64,000 nucleotides of DNA, taken from NCBI RefSeq assembly GCF_000473045.1, contig NZ_KI421490.1:109351-173350 (forward strand), written 5' to 3'. Source of the DNA: Bradyrhizobium sp. WSM3983. GTDB lineage: Bacteria > Pseudomonadota > Alphaproteobacteria > Rhizobiales > Xanthobacteraceae. Under the pieces are notes generated by a model. It was not told where the DNA came from and made no database searches. It saw only the letters and a list, made by a program, of their open reading frames with translations. Position numbers and translations under genes: made by a program. Positions 34,103 through 42,317 of this stretch are shown in pieces (position 1 is the stretch's first letter; every line of letters starts with the position of its first letter).

Positions 34103-34897
34103 ATGATCGTTCGAATAACCGTTCGAATCCTGGCGGCTTTGGCCGTGATGTTGCTGGCAAATCTTTCGGCTCACGCGCAGCAGGCGGCCCCCTCGCGCCT
34201 CGACGAGATCATCAAGCGGGGCACTCTGCGCGTCGGCATGACCGGCGACTACAAGCCCTTCACCTATCTGGACAAGGCCACGCAGCAGTTCTCTGGTTTC
34301 GACGTCGACATGGCGGAGGCGCTTGGCAAGGCGCTCGGCGTCAAGGTCGAATTCGTGCCGACGGCATGGCCGAAGCTGATGAAGGACTTTGAAGCCGACC
34401 AGTTCGATATCGCGATGGGCGGCGTGTCGGTCACGCTCGACCGCCAGAAGAAGGGCTTCTTCTCGATGCCGATCATGCGCGAGGGTAAGACGCCGATCGC
34501 GCGCTGTGCCGACGTCGGCAAGTACCAGAGCATTTCCGACATCGACAAGAAGGGCACCCGCGTCATCGTCAATCCCGGCGGCACCAACGAGCGTTTTGCG
34601 CGCGCCAACGTCAAGGACGCCGACATCACCGTCTTCCCCGACAACACCGCGATCTTCGACGAGATCGCCAAGGGCAACGCCGATCTGATGATGACGGACG
34701 CCTCCGAGACCCGCTACCAGCAGAAGCAGCACTCCGGCGTGCTCTGCGCGGTGCATCCCGAAAAACCGTTCGACTTCTCGGAGAAAGCCTACTGGCTCCA
34801 GCGCGACACGGCGCTGAAGGCCTTCGTCGACCAGTGGCTGCACATCTCCATGGAGGACGGCAGCTACAAGAAAATCTACGCCGCCTGGTTCGACTGA
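34103..34897 (+). CDS. periplasmic solute-binding family 3 protein, PheC-like
   Basis: 264 residues. Signal peptide RITVRILAALAVMLLANLSAHAQQ. LDEIIKRGTLRVGMTGDYKP is followed by FTYLDKATQQFSGFDVDMAEAL, the pattern of family 3 binding proteins and especially of periplasmic cyclohexadienyl dehydratase (PheC), which converts prephenate or arogenate to phenylpyruvate or phenylalanine. ARCADVGKYQSISDID also fits. There are no permease or ATPase genes nearby, which favours an enzyme or orphan receptor. GGTGGAAAAGAG precedes the ATG. Confidence 0.82.
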   Translation: MIVRITVRILAALAVMLLANLSAHAQQAAPSRLDEIIKRGTLRVGMTGDYKPFTYLDKATQQFSGFDVDMAEALGKALGVKVEFVPTAWPKLMKDFEADQFDIAMGGVSVTLDRQKKGFFSMPIMREGKTPIARCADVGKYQSISDIDKKGTRVIVNPGGTNERFARANVKDADITVFPDNTAIFDEIAKGNADLMMTDASETRYQQKQHSGVLCAVHPEKPFDFSEKAYWLQRDTALKAFVDQWLHISMEDGSYKKIYAAWFD

Positions 34898-34990
34898 CCC
34901 GCGTCCTCCTGTCGCTTGCCCTGGCCAAACTTTGGACTGGCTCCCGGTCTATTGAACCGGGAACCGCCGGGGCACGACTCATACGGTGAC

Positions 34991-35006
34991 AGTGATCTAG
35001 ATCACT
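34991..35006. promoter_or_regulatory. CRP/FNR-type operator AGTGATCTAGATCACT
   Basis: A perfect 16-bp palindrome whose central 14 bases GTGATCTAGATCAC equal the core of the E. coli CRP consensus site. It is centred 68 bases upstream of the DUF2147 gene start. Binding by a CRP/FNR family regulator is inferred. Confidence 0.6.
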
Positions 35007-35066
35007 TTTCGCGATCGGACCGGGGCGTAAGCGTCGGTGCAGGGACCACCTGTTCGGGAGATGGAA

Positions 35067-35930
35067 ATGAGGAAGCTGTTGGCCACGGCCGCATTCCTTT
35101 TGCTGGCGAGCACTGCTGCGCAGGCGCAGTACACCTTCGAATATGGCGGGCGCACCATCCGCATCGATCCAGACCGCGGCACGGTGCAGATTCCCGGCGT
35201 GTACGACAACACCGGCCAGGGCAAGACCAGGAAGGCCAAGAAGAACGACACCAAGCCTGACCAGCAGGCCCCGCAACAGGCCAAGGTCGATCCGCAAGCA
35301 CCGGCTGCTCTCGAGCCGGCCCCCGCTCCTGTCGCCGCGCCTCCGGCGGCTGAGCAGGCCCCGGTCCAAGGTCCCGCGGCCGTGGCGCCTGCCGCCCCGC
35401 CGGCAACTCCGGCCGCCACGGCAAACAACGCGCCGACCGAAGATGCGATGGTGCCGCCGCCTCAACCGACTCCAGCCGCGGCTCCGACGGTGGCCGCGGT
35501 ACCACCCGCACCGCCTCCGCCCGCTCCGACCGTGGCTGCCGCACCTCCAGCATCGCCTCCGCCACCTGCGCCGGTTCAGGCCGCCGCCGTCGCACCGCCA
35601 GTTCCGGCAGCAGCTCCGGCGCGCGATCTCAATTCACCGCTCGGCGTCTGGCTCACCGAGGAGAAGGAAGGCAAGGTCCGCATCGAGCAGTGCGGCAATA
35701 ACCTCTGCGGCTATTCGGTCGACAGCAAATCGAACCAGAACGGCGAACAGGTTTTGATCAACATGAAGCCCGGCAAGGACCAGAAATGGTCCGGCCGCAT
35801 CCTCGATCCCAATACCGGCTCGACCTACGATTCCACGGTCACGTTGAAGGGCACCGACCGGCTTCGCGTGCAAGGCTGCGCCTTCGGCGGCATGTTCTGC
35901 GGCGGCCAGACCTGGACGCGTGTGAACTAG
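35067..35930 (+). CDS. secreted DUF2147 protein with Pro/Ala-rich linker
   Basis: 287 residues from the ATG at 35067 (GGGAG 6 bases upstream; a second ATG lies at 35061). Signal peptide RKLLATAAFLLLASTAAQA; a short N-terminal segment YTFEYGGRTIRIDPD; a Pro/Ala-rich linker (about 70-195); and a C-terminal DUF2147 domain starting SPLGVWLTEEKEGKVRIEQC with C..C pairs CGNNLCG and CAFGGMFCGG. Probably a periplasmic or wall-spanning protein. A CRP-consensus palindrome lies upstream and a terminator downstream. Confidence 0.85.
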   Translation: MRKLLATAAFLLLASTAAQAQYTFEYGGRTIRIDPDRGTVQIPGVYDNTGQGKTRKAKKNDTKPDQQAPQQAKVDPQAPAALEPAPAPVAAPPAAEQAPVQGPAAVAPAAPPATPAATANNAPTEDAMVPPPQPTPAAAPTVAAVPPAPPPPAPTVAAAPPASPPPPAPVQAAAVAPPVPAAAPARDLNSPLGVWLTEEKEGKVRIEQCGNNLCGYSVDSKSNQNGEQVLINMKPGKDQKWSGRILDPNTGSTYDSTVTLKGTDRLRVQGCAFGGMFCGGQTWTRVN

Positions 35931-35955
35931 GCTCGTACCGTATTTTCGAGAGAGA

Positions 35956-35983
35956 CAAGGGACCCCGGGCGCCCCTTGCTTTT
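35956..35983 (+). terminator. intrinsic terminator of the DUF2147 gene
   Basis: CAAGGG (35956-35961) pairs with CCCTTG (35973-35978), followed by CTTTT, 25 bases after the stop codon. Confidence 0.6.
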
Positions 35984-36104
35984 GCCTGCAATGTGGTTGG
36001 ATGTGCGTCACCTCACAGAGAACCTCGCGCGCGTGACAGCCATCACATCGTCGGTTCCGCGCCCGTGACACGATCCGCGCATGGTTAACCCCAAGTGGCG
36101 TGTC

Positions 36105-36461
36105 ATGAACGGATTTCGCAAGAGTCTCTTCGCCACCATTATCGCCATCGCCTTCCCGCTCACGCAGGCGAATGCCGCGGGCTCGACGTTCGACGGCGCA
36201 TGGAATGTCCGCATCTCGTCGTCGAGCGAAACCTGCGCCAATGGCGCAACCGTCGCGATCGGCATCAGCAACGGTCAGATCGCCTCGAGCAGCGCCGCGG
36301 TGACGGCGTCGGGCCGCGTCGCGGATGCCGGTGCCATCAACGTCACCCTGAGCACGGGCATCAAGCGCGCCGTCGGCTTCGGCCGGCTCAGCGGCACCTC
36401 AGGCTCCGGCACATGGCGTGGCGCCATGTGCAATGGGACTTGGACAGCAGAAAAACTTTAG
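36105..36461 (+). CDS. small secreted hypothetical protein
   Basis: 118 residues from the ATG at 36105 (an ATG at 36081 would add 8). Signal peptide NGFRKSLFATIIAIAFPLTQANA. The mature domain begins FDGAWNVRISSSSETCANGA and ends GTWRGAMCNGTWTAEKL; two cysteines may form a disulfide, and alternating hydrophobic strands suggest a small beta-barrel. A remnant of a paralogous C-terminus lies at 38036-38092. Function unknown. Confidence 0.7.
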   Translation: MNGFRKSLFATIIAIAFPLTQANAAGSTFDGAWNVRISSSSETCANGATVAIGISNGQIASSSAAVTASGRVADAGAINVTLSTGIKRAVGFGRLSGTSGSGTWRGAMCNGTWTAEKL

Positions 36462-36493
36462 ATACTACAGCATGATGCTTAAATGTAGCTGCC

Positions 36494-36775
36494 ATGACCA
36501 AGGCAGACAACCGCGCGGCCGCGAAGGCCTGGCACGAAGAACGGGATGCACCAGCGCGCCGAGGAGTCGCGGGCGAAAGAGGAGGTTGAGGCAGAGCTCG
36601 TCGAGTTGGATCGGCTCCGCCGCTAGTTCATTCGTAAACGGGACGCTCGGCCACGCGCGCGCCCACTGCTCGACGCGATCGACGACTATGTCGAAGATCT
36701 GACCGGAGACCCGACCGCGCTGCACGCCAAACATCACAGCATCGGGGACGAACAAAAAGGCCGCCAATTGAGGCG
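36494..36775 (+). pseudogene. possible decayed small gene
   Basis: An ATG at 36494 opens TKADNRAAAKAWHEER; a shift to the next frame then continues HQRAEESRAKEEVEAELVE to a TAG at 36624, and the same second frame goes on RPLLDAIDDYVEDLTGD and ALHAKHHSIG. Each piece looks protein-like, but only a frameshift and a stop read-through join them. This suggests one broken gene or two fragments. Weakly supported. Confidence 0.3.
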
Positions 36776-36784
36776 GCCTCTTCA
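36753..36784 (-). terminator. intrinsic terminator of the PEP-CTERM gene
   Basis: On the minus strand AGGCCGCC (36779-36772) pairs with GGCGGCCT (36765-36758), loop TCAATT, followed by TTTTGTT. It starts 29 bases beyond the stop at 36808. Confidence 0.85.
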
Positions 36785-36807
36785 ACTTGGGTCACCACTG
36801 GTTCAGA

Positions 36808-37503
36808 TCAGACGGCGTTCGGTGCCAACTTGTCTTTGCGGCGATAGGCCATGAAGCCCACACCTGCGAAGCCCAGCGTCAGCATCGCCCAAGTCGAAGG
36901 CTCCGGAACTGCTCCGGCAACGGTCGGAGTGTAGTCGTAGCTTATCGAATACGTGAAACCATATCCGTCGCTATCGTATAGGCCTCGATTGTTGCTGACG
37001 CTTACGCTCTGAAGAAGAAGCCCGTACGTCGAAATCTGCCCCGTTCCTATGAACGAAGAAAGAAGCGAACTTGAAACGCTGCCACTTCCTGATCCGCCCG
37101 CCAATACAGAGGTGACGGGCGAGGTATCAAAAGAAAATACATCGCTGCTCGTCACCGCAAGCAGTGACGTGTACGATGGGAATGAAACGGGACCGAGGCC
37201 CACAATGGTCGTCCGGTAAAGCGTCGCCGTCCCGGCGGTGTCCGCCTGTGCTTGCAGATTGGCGGTGTTAAACGCCAAGCTGACGTTGACGGAATTTAAA
37301 GTGCCAAGCGCGGGGTTAAACTGATCGACCAAGTGAGGGCTGGTATTGTCGTAACCGCTGAGCGGCGAGGTGAAAAATCCTACGCCCGTGTCAAGGCCGT
37401 CGTTGACGGTGTAGGTGATCGTGTCGGCGTAACTAACGCCAGGCGATGCGACTGCAGTACCGAGCGCTAGAACAGTCGCTAGCATCAAAAGCTTTGAGCT
37501 CAT
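36808..37503 (-). CDS. PEP-CTERM protein with choice-of-anchor E-like domain
   Basis: 231 residues. Signal peptide SSKLLMLATVLALGTAVASPG, cleaved near SYA-DT. The body has VDQFNPALGTLNSVNVSLAF, the hallmark of the choice-of-anchor E domain. The C-terminus is a full PEP-CTERM signal: AVPEPSTWAMLTLGFAGVGF followed by MAYRRKDK. Export and exosortase-dependent processing are expected. The base composition is AT-richer than its neighbours. GGGGGAAA sits 6 bases upstream of the ATG, and a strong terminator follows. Confidence 0.88.
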   Translation of the reverse strand: MSSKLLMLATVLALGTAVASPGVSYADTITYTVNDGLDTGVGFFTSPLSGYDNTSPHLVDQFNPALGTLNSVNVSLAFNTANLQAQADTAGTATLYRTTIVGLGPVSFPSYTSLLAVTSSDVFSFDTSPVTSVLAGGSGSGSVSSSLLSSFIGTGQISTYGLLLQSVSVSNNRGLYDSDGYGFTYSISYDYTPTVAGAVPEPSTWAMLTLGFAGVGFMAYRRKDKLAPNAV

Positions 37504-38100
37504 GGTATTTCCCCCAATTGGCAAAATTTCCAAACGGACAGACGGTAGCCTAATCCTGCCAGCGTTGAGCGCGCATGACAAGATAGCCACTTCCCCCCAC
37601 TTGCCAGGCGGCGCTCGCCGCCCTCAGGCGAGGCGCCACGCGGCCCTCAGCTGGCTTTCATCGGCAAACGCGAGCAGGCTGTTCGGCCTTCAGCTTGCGC
37701 TAGCGCTTCGCGGAGCCGCCTGAGGCTTACGAAATGCCGGCCAGCGCGGTCGACCGATCGATCGGGCGTCTGATATGCTTCACAAGCCGGTTTGTCTGTC
37801 GTCGACGTGCCTGCCGCGCGCGGCATCGGCATGGCTCCGCAATTGTGAGAGCGGCGGCCAAAGCCACGGCGACAATGCCGGCGGCTGGCTCCGGCCAGAG
37901 CGCGGCGGCTGCGGCGCGCGCCTCCGCCAGGCGCGCCGCCGCGTGGTAGGCCTGCAGCCTCACCTCGAGCTTACGGACTTCGCGCGCGACCAACACGGGA
38001 TCCGCCCCGATGGCGAGCAGCTTGTCGGCGATGACGGCCACATGGCGTGGCGCCATGTGCTCGGGCACGTGGACGGCGGAGCGGATGTAAGCAGTCTGCG
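37504..38100. other. 597-base region without a secure gene
   Basis: A minus-strand frame (start at 38056, stop at 37727) encodes an Ala/Arg-rich helical product with VAREVRKLEVRLQAYHAAAR, but it has no ribosome site or family and I do not call it. The plus strand holds the paralog remnant at 38036-38092. Confidence 0.4.
38036..38092 (+). pseudogene. C-terminal remnant of a paralog of the 36105-36461 protein
   Basis: In frame to a TAA at 38090, this stretch encodes TATWRGAMCSGTWTAERM, against SGTWRGAMCNGTWTAEKL at the end of the protein encoded at 36105-36461. Twenty-two bases (36410-36431 and 38040-38061) are identical. No upstream similarity is seen, so it is a truncated copy. Confidence 0.6.
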
Positions 38101-38505
38101 TTAGCCGATCGCCGCGCCGTACTCGGCGTCCGTCACCGGCTCGAGCCAGGTCGAGAACACGCCGTCGAGCGCTTCCTGCATGGCGATGTGGCACATGCTG
38201 TTGCCTGGCGAGGCGCCGTGCCAGTGCACTTCACCCGGCGGGATCCAGACGGTGTCGCCGGGGCGGATTTCCTGGACCGTGCCGCCCTTGGTCTGGACGC
38301 GGCCGACGCCCGAAATCACGTAGAGCGTCTGCCCGAGCGGATGGTGGTGCCAGTTGGTGCGGGCGCCCGGCTCGAACGAGACGCGCGAGACGTTCAACCG
38401 CGCCGGCGCGGGCGCCATGTTGATAGGATCCTGCAGCACGGTGCCGGTGAAGTGTTCCTTGGGCGCACGGCGGGTCGGCCGCGTGCCTGCGAGCGTGATG
38501 TCCAT
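38101..38505 (-). CDS. cupin-domain protein
   Basis: 134 residues forming one cupin barrel: motif 1 GARTNWHHHPLGQTLYVISG with metal-binding His and motif 2 PGDTVWIPPGEVHWHGASPG. It may act as a small metal-dependent oxygenase, isomerase or decarboxylase-associated protein. It is 18 bases downstream of the RraA-like gene and co-transcribed with it; the pair is divergent from pxpBCA. Confidence 0.88.
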   Translation of the reverse strand: MDITLAGTRPTRRAPKEHFTGTVLQDPINMAPAPARLNVSRVSFEPGARTNWHHHPLGQTLYVISGVGRVQTKGGTVQEIRPGDTVWIPPGEVHWHGASPGNSMCHIAMQEALDGVFSTWLEPVTDAEYGAAIG

Positions 38506-38523
38506 GGGGTACCTCGTTTCCTG

Positions 38524-39222
38524 TTACTTCTTGCTGGCGGCGTAACGCGCCTTGGTCTCGGCGTTCATGGGATAGAGGCCCGGCAGCACTGCGCCGTTGT
38601 TCACCTCGTTGACGATCCAGGCTTCCATCCGCTCCTGCTCGACGCCTTCATTGAGCACGTGCTCGAGCATCGCCTGCGGGATCAGTACGCAGCCGTCCTG
38701 GTCGGCGACCACGATGTCGTTCGGGAACACGGCGACGCCGCCGCAGCCGATCGGCTCGCCCCAGCCGACGAAGGTGAGGCCCGCGACCGACGGCGGCGCG
38801 GCATAGCCGTCGCACCACACCGGCAAATTGGTGCCGAGCACGCCCTCGACGTCACGGACGACGCCATCGGTGACAAGCGCGGTGACGCCGCGCTTCATCA
38901 TACGGGCGCAGAGGATGTCGCCGAAGATGCCGGCGTCGGTGATGCCCATGGCGTCGACCACGGCAATGCAGCCTTCCGGCATCGCCTCGATCGCGGTGCG
39001 GGTCGAGATCGGCGACGACCAGGATTCCGGCGTCGCCAGATCCTCGCGTGCCGGCACGAAGCGCAGCGTGAAGGCCGGTCCCACCAGGCGCGGCAGGCCC
39101 GGACGCAGCGGACGCGCGCCGCGCATCCACACATTGCGCAGGCCCTTCTTCAGCAGGACCGTGGTGATGGTGGCAGTGGTGATGCCGGCGAGGGTCTTGC
39201 GGGCTTCGGGGGACAGCGACAT
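38524..39222 (-). CDS. RraA-family protein (aldolase-like)
   Basis: 232 residues. GIFGDILCARMMKRGVTALV and DGVVRDVEG are the RraA-family signature; the same fold includes 4-hydroxy-4-methyl-2-oxoglutarate / 4-carboxy-4-hydroxy-2-oxoadipate aldolases, which need the Arg-Asp pair and a metal. With a cupin partner gene, a catabolic role on a hydroxy-oxo acid is more likely than RNase E inhibition. The start at 39222 opens SLSPEARKTLAGITTATITT. Confidence 0.85.
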   Translation of the reverse strand: MSLSPEARKTLAGITTATITTVLLKKGLRNVWMRGARPLRPGLPRLVGPAFTLRFVPAREDLATPESWSSPISTRTAIEAMPEGCIAVVDAMGITDAGIFGDILCARMMKRGVTALVTDGVVRDVEGVLGTNLPVWCDGYAAPPSVAGLTFVGWGEPIGCGGVAVFPNDIVVADQDGCVLIPQAMLEHVLNEGVEQERMEAWIVNEVNNGAVLPGLYPMNAETKARYAASKK

Positions 39223-39339
39223 GGAAACAGACGAGCTCCGGATGGGCGGGAAAGAACGCGCGCATCTTGCGAGCCGGGGGCTTGCCGTCAAGGGCCAAAG
39301 CCCTGACAAGAACGCGGGCCTGCAGGGCAGTTATGGGCC

Positions 39340-39360
39340 GCGATAACAAGGCTTTATCGC
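39340..39360. promoter_or_regulatory. dyad GCGATAA-N7-TTATCGC between divergent operons
   Basis: Perfect 7-base arms with a 7-base spacer, located in the 248-base gap between the divergent RraA-like/cupin genes and pxpBCA, next to an AT-rich promoter-like stretch (39370-39385). A shared operator is plausible; the regulator is not adjacent. Confidence 0.5.
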
Positions 39361-39470
39361 TTGCCCCAGCATTAATTTATTGGACTTGCGGGCGCATTTA
39401 CGCGAAGCAGGGGCGACGCGGAACTCAAGGCCGAGCCCGCGCTTTTCCAAAGGCCCGATTTCGACAGCTC

Positions 39471-40202
39471 ATGGCCGCGACGCTTCCCCCGCCCCGCCTT
39501 CTGCCCAGTGGCGACAGCGCCGTCACGGTCGAGTTCAGCCGCACCATCGACGACGCCGCCAACGAGCGCGTGCTCGCGCTCGACAAGGCGCTTGCCGCCA
39601 CGCCCATCGGGGGCATGTCCGAGACCATCCCGACCTATCGCTCGCTGCTGGTGCATTACGATCCCGGCAAGATCGGGTTCGACGCCCTCGGCGAAAAACT
39701 GCTCGCGATCGCCTGCCAGAAGCCGCCGCCGTCGACCAAGGCGCGGCGCTGGCGCATTCCGGTCGCCTATGGCGGCGAACACGGCATTGATCTGGAGGAT
39801 GTCGCGAAGGCGCTGAACACCACGCCCGACGACATCGTCGCCCGTCACGTCGGTGGCAACTACCGCGTCGCCATGATCGGCTTCACGCCGGGCTGGTCGT
39901 ATCTGAGCGGCCTCGACAAATCGCTGCACATGTCGCGACGGCAGAGCCCGCGGCTGTTCACGCCCGCCGGCACGATCTCGATCGGCGGCATCCAGGCGGG
40001 CATCCAGTGCCTGGCCGCGCCGAGCGGATGGCACCTGCTTGGCCGTACGCCTGTCAGAACCTATCAGCTCCACCGGAATCCGACCTTCCTTACCGAACCC
40101 GGTGATCGCGTGACGTTCTTTGCCATCGACCACAAGACGTTCGACGAACAAGACCGCGCCGCCGAGGCCGGCGAGATCATCGCCGAGCAGGTGATCGCAT
40201 GA
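39471..40202 (+). CDS. pxpB: 5-oxoprolinase subunit B
   Basis: 243 residues. KipI/PxpB type: LLPSGDSAVTVEFSRTIDD near the start, HVGGNYRVAMIGFTPGWSYL and AGTISIGGIQAGIQCLAAPS with GWHLLGRTP. With PxpC and PxpA it forms the ATP-dependent enzyme that opens 5-oxoproline to glutamate. The ATG at 39471 matches the family start. It overlaps pxpC by 4 bases (ATGA). Confidence 0.93.
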   Translation: MAATLPPPRLLPSGDSAVTVEFSRTIDDAANERVLALDKALAATPIGGMSETIPTYRSLLVHYDPGKIGFDALGEKLLAIACQKPPPSTKARRWRIPVAYGGEHGIDLEDVAKALNTTPDDIVARHVGGNYRVAMIGFTPGWSYLSGLDKSLHMSRRQSPRLFTPAGTISIGGIQAGIQCLAAPSGWHLLGRTPVRTYQLHRNPTFLTEPGDRVTFFAIDHKTFDEQDRAAEAGEIIAEQVIA

Positions 40203-41236
40203 GCCGGCTCATCGTCGCCAGCGTCGGGCCTGCAAGCTCCGTCCAGGACGGCGGACGCCACGGCGCGCAGCGCTATGGGCTGACGCCGAGCGGCGCCATG
40301 GACCGGCTGGCGCTGGCGGCCGCAAACACGCTCGTCGGCAATGAGCCGTTCGCGGCCGCAGTCGAGATCGGTCCGTTCGGCGCGACGTTCGCCGCCAAGG
40401 ACGGCGCCGTGCGCGTCGCCATCGCGGGCGCGCCGCGCAATGCCGACATCGCGGGGCGGCCGGTGGCCATGGACACATCCATCACGCTCAAGGATGGCGA
40501 GACGCTGACGCTGGGTTTTGCCCGTGGCGGTGCGTTCACCTATCTCGCGATCGAAGGCGCCATCAAGGGCGAGCCGGTGTTCGGCAGCCTCGCGGTGAAT
40601 GCCCGCGCGGGACTCGGCAGCCCCTACCCGCGTCCGCTCCAGGCCGGCGACGAGTTCACGGTCGATGCCGCGAGCGGCGCGCCGGAACTGCGGATCGAAT
40701 TGCCGAAGCCTGCGAGCGGTCCAATCCGCGTCGTGCTGGGGCCGCAGGACGACGAGTTCGACGACGCCAACAAGGCGCTGTTCCTCGACAGCGAGTGGAA
40801 GATCTCGGCGACCTCCGACCGCATGGGCTACCGGCTCGAAGGCCCCGCGATCAAGCATCTGCACGGCCACAACATCGTCTCCGACGGCACTGTCAACGGT
40901 AGCATCCAGGTGCCCGGCAACGGTTCGCCGATCGCGCTGATGATGGACCGCGGCACTTCCGGCGGCTATCCGAAGATCGCAACCGTGATCACGGCCGATG
41001 TCGGCCGCCTCGCCCAGACCTCGGCAGGCACGACGTTCCGCTTCAAGGCCGTCACCATGGCCGAGGCGCAGGACGAGGCGCGCAAGTATCAACAGCTGAT
41101 CCGCACCCTGCCCGATCGCCTGCGCTCGTCCGACACGGTCGAACTCAACATCGAGGCACTGAGCGATGCCAACGTCGCGGGCTATGCGGTGAGTGCGATG
41201 GATGCCGGGACCTGGCAGGTGACGGCGGAGCCGTAA
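40199..41236 (+). CDS. pxpC: 5-oxoprolinase subunit C
   Basis: 345 residues. KipA/PxpC (biotin-dependent carboxyltransferase family): VGPASSVQDGGRHGAQRYGL, SGAMDRLALAAANTLVGNEP, and the middle GPQDDEFDD and SATSDRMGYRLEGP. It is translationally coupled to pxpB and followed 29 bases later by pxpA. Confidence 0.93.
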   Translation: MSRLIVASVGPASSVQDGGRHGAQRYGLTPSGAMDRLALAAANTLVGNEPFAAAVEIGPFGATFAAKDGAVRVAIAGAPRNADIAGRPVAMDTSITLKDGETLTLGFARGGAFTYLAIEGAIKGEPVFGSLAVNARAGLGSPYPRPLQAGDEFTVDAASGAPELRIELPKPASGPIRVVLGPQDDEFDDANKALFLDSEWKISATSDRMGYRLEGPAIKHLHGHNIVSDGTVNGSIQVPGNGSPIALMMDRGTSGGYPKIATVITADVGRLAQTSAGTTFRFKAVTMAEAQDEARKYQQLIRTLPDRLRSSDTVELNIEALSDANVAGYAVSAMDAGTWQVTAEP

Positions 41237-41265
41237 ACAACAAGACCAAAGGCGGAGAGCAAGCC

Positions 41266-42033
41266 ATGAAGACGATTGATCTCAATTGCGACCTCGGCGA
41301 AGGTTTTGGCGCGTGGGAGATGGGCAACGACGCCGCGATGATTGATCTCGCAAGCTCGGTCAACATCGCCTGCGGCTTCCATGCCGGCGATCCCGACATC
41401 ATGCGGCGGACGGTGGAACTGGCGAAAGCGCGCGGCGTCTCGGTCGGCGCGCATCCCGGCTATCGCGACCTGCACGGTTTTGGCCGCCACCCGATCGCGG
41501 GCCTGAAGTCATCTGAGATCGAGAACCTCGTCGCCTACCAGATCGGCGCGCTGCAGGCGATCGCGACGGCGGCCGGTCACAAGGTGACGCATGTGAAAGC
41601 GCATGGCGCGCTCTCCAACGTCGCCTGCGAGGACGACATGACGGCGAAGGCCATCGCCGCCGGCATCAAGGCGGTCGATCCCAGTTTGATCTTTGTCGTG
41701 CTCGCCAATTCGAAATTGGTGAAGGCCGGCGAAGAGGCAAACCTGCCGATGGTGCATGAGGTGTTCGCCGACCGCGCCTACGAGGACGACGGCAACCTGG
41801 TCTCGCGCAAGAAGCCCGGCGCGGTGCTGCACGATGCCAAGGCGATTGCCGATCGCGTGGTGCGTATGGTGCAGGACGGCGCGGTGGTGTCGGTGACGGG
41901 CAAGGTCATCAGGATGCGCACGGACACGGTGTGCATCCATGGCGACACGCACGGCGCCGTCGATATCGCGCGCGGCTTGCGCCAGGCATTGAAGGATGCG
42001 GGGATCGAGGTCGCGCCGTTCAAGCGCGGATGA
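41266..42033 (+). CDS. pxpA: 5-oxoprolinase subunit A (LamB/YcsF family)
   Basis: 255 residues, the usual size. KTIDLNCDLGEGFGAWEMGN, SVNIACGFHAGDPDIM, GVSVGAHPGYRDLHGFGR and VCIHGDTHGA supply the conserved Asp/His metal-site residues. It catalyses ring opening with PxpBC. GGCGGAGAG precedes the ATG. Last gene of the operon; a palindromic repeat follows. Confidence 0.95.
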   Translation: MKTIDLNCDLGEGFGAWEMGNDAAMIDLASSVNIACGFHAGDPDIMRRTVELAKARGVSVGAHPGYRDLHGFGRHPIAGLKSSEIENLVAYQIGALQAIATAAGHKVTHVKAHGALSNVACEDDMTAKAIAAGIKAVDPSLIFVVLANSKLVKAGEEANLPMVHEVFADRAYEDDGNLVSRKKPGAVLHDAKAIADRVVRMVQDGAVVSVTGKVIRMRTDTVCIHGDTHGAVDIARGLRQALKDAGIEVAPFKRG

Positions 42034-42050
42034 GGCAGGTTCGGTACCGG

Positions 42051-42147
42051 TAGGGTGGGCAAAGCGAAGCGTGCCCACCACGTCGATCTCGTCTGTTGAA
42101 AGATGGTGGGCACGACGCGCGAAGAGCGCGCCTTTGCCCACCCTACG
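42051..42147. repeat. Bradyrhizobium-type palindromic intergenic repeat, copy 1
   Basis: Outer arms TAGGGTGGGCAAAG (42051-42064) and CTTTGCCCACCCTA (42132-42145); inner arms CGTGCCCACCA and TGGTGGGCACG. A second copy is at 55241-55328. In both cases the element lies just after a plus-strand gene end. Confidence 0.85.
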
Positions 42148-42164
42148 AGAGCTGCGAAGCCCCG

Positions 42165-42317
42165 TCAGAACGGATGCACGGACAATGTGCCTAACACGAT
42201 CGCGGCGATGACGGCGAAGGCGCTGTAGAGCCCGAGGTGATGGGCGTTCGCCACGGTCCGACGCGAGAGCGAGCGCGCGTAGAAGTGCAGCCTGGCTTCC
42301 GCCGATAGTTCGCGCAT
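42165..42317 (-). CDS. 50-residue single-span membrane protein
   Basis: Starts RELSAEARLHFYARSLSRRT, then HHLGLYSAFAVIAAIVLGTL as a membrane helix, ending SVHPF. GGAG lies 8 bases before the ATG at 42317. Probably real because of the ribosome site and the clear amphipathic-plus-membrane layout. Role unknown. Confidence 0.6.
   Translation of the reverse strand: MRELSAEARLHFYARSLSRRTVANAHHLGLYSAFAVIAAIVLGTLSVHPF

Noticed and set aside
37727..38056. Minus-strand gene encoding an Ala/Arg-rich helical protein
   Set aside because: No ribosome site, family match or neighbouring context; its start overlaps the paralog remnant on the plus strand, and helical Ala/Arg-rich frames are common by chance at this GC content.
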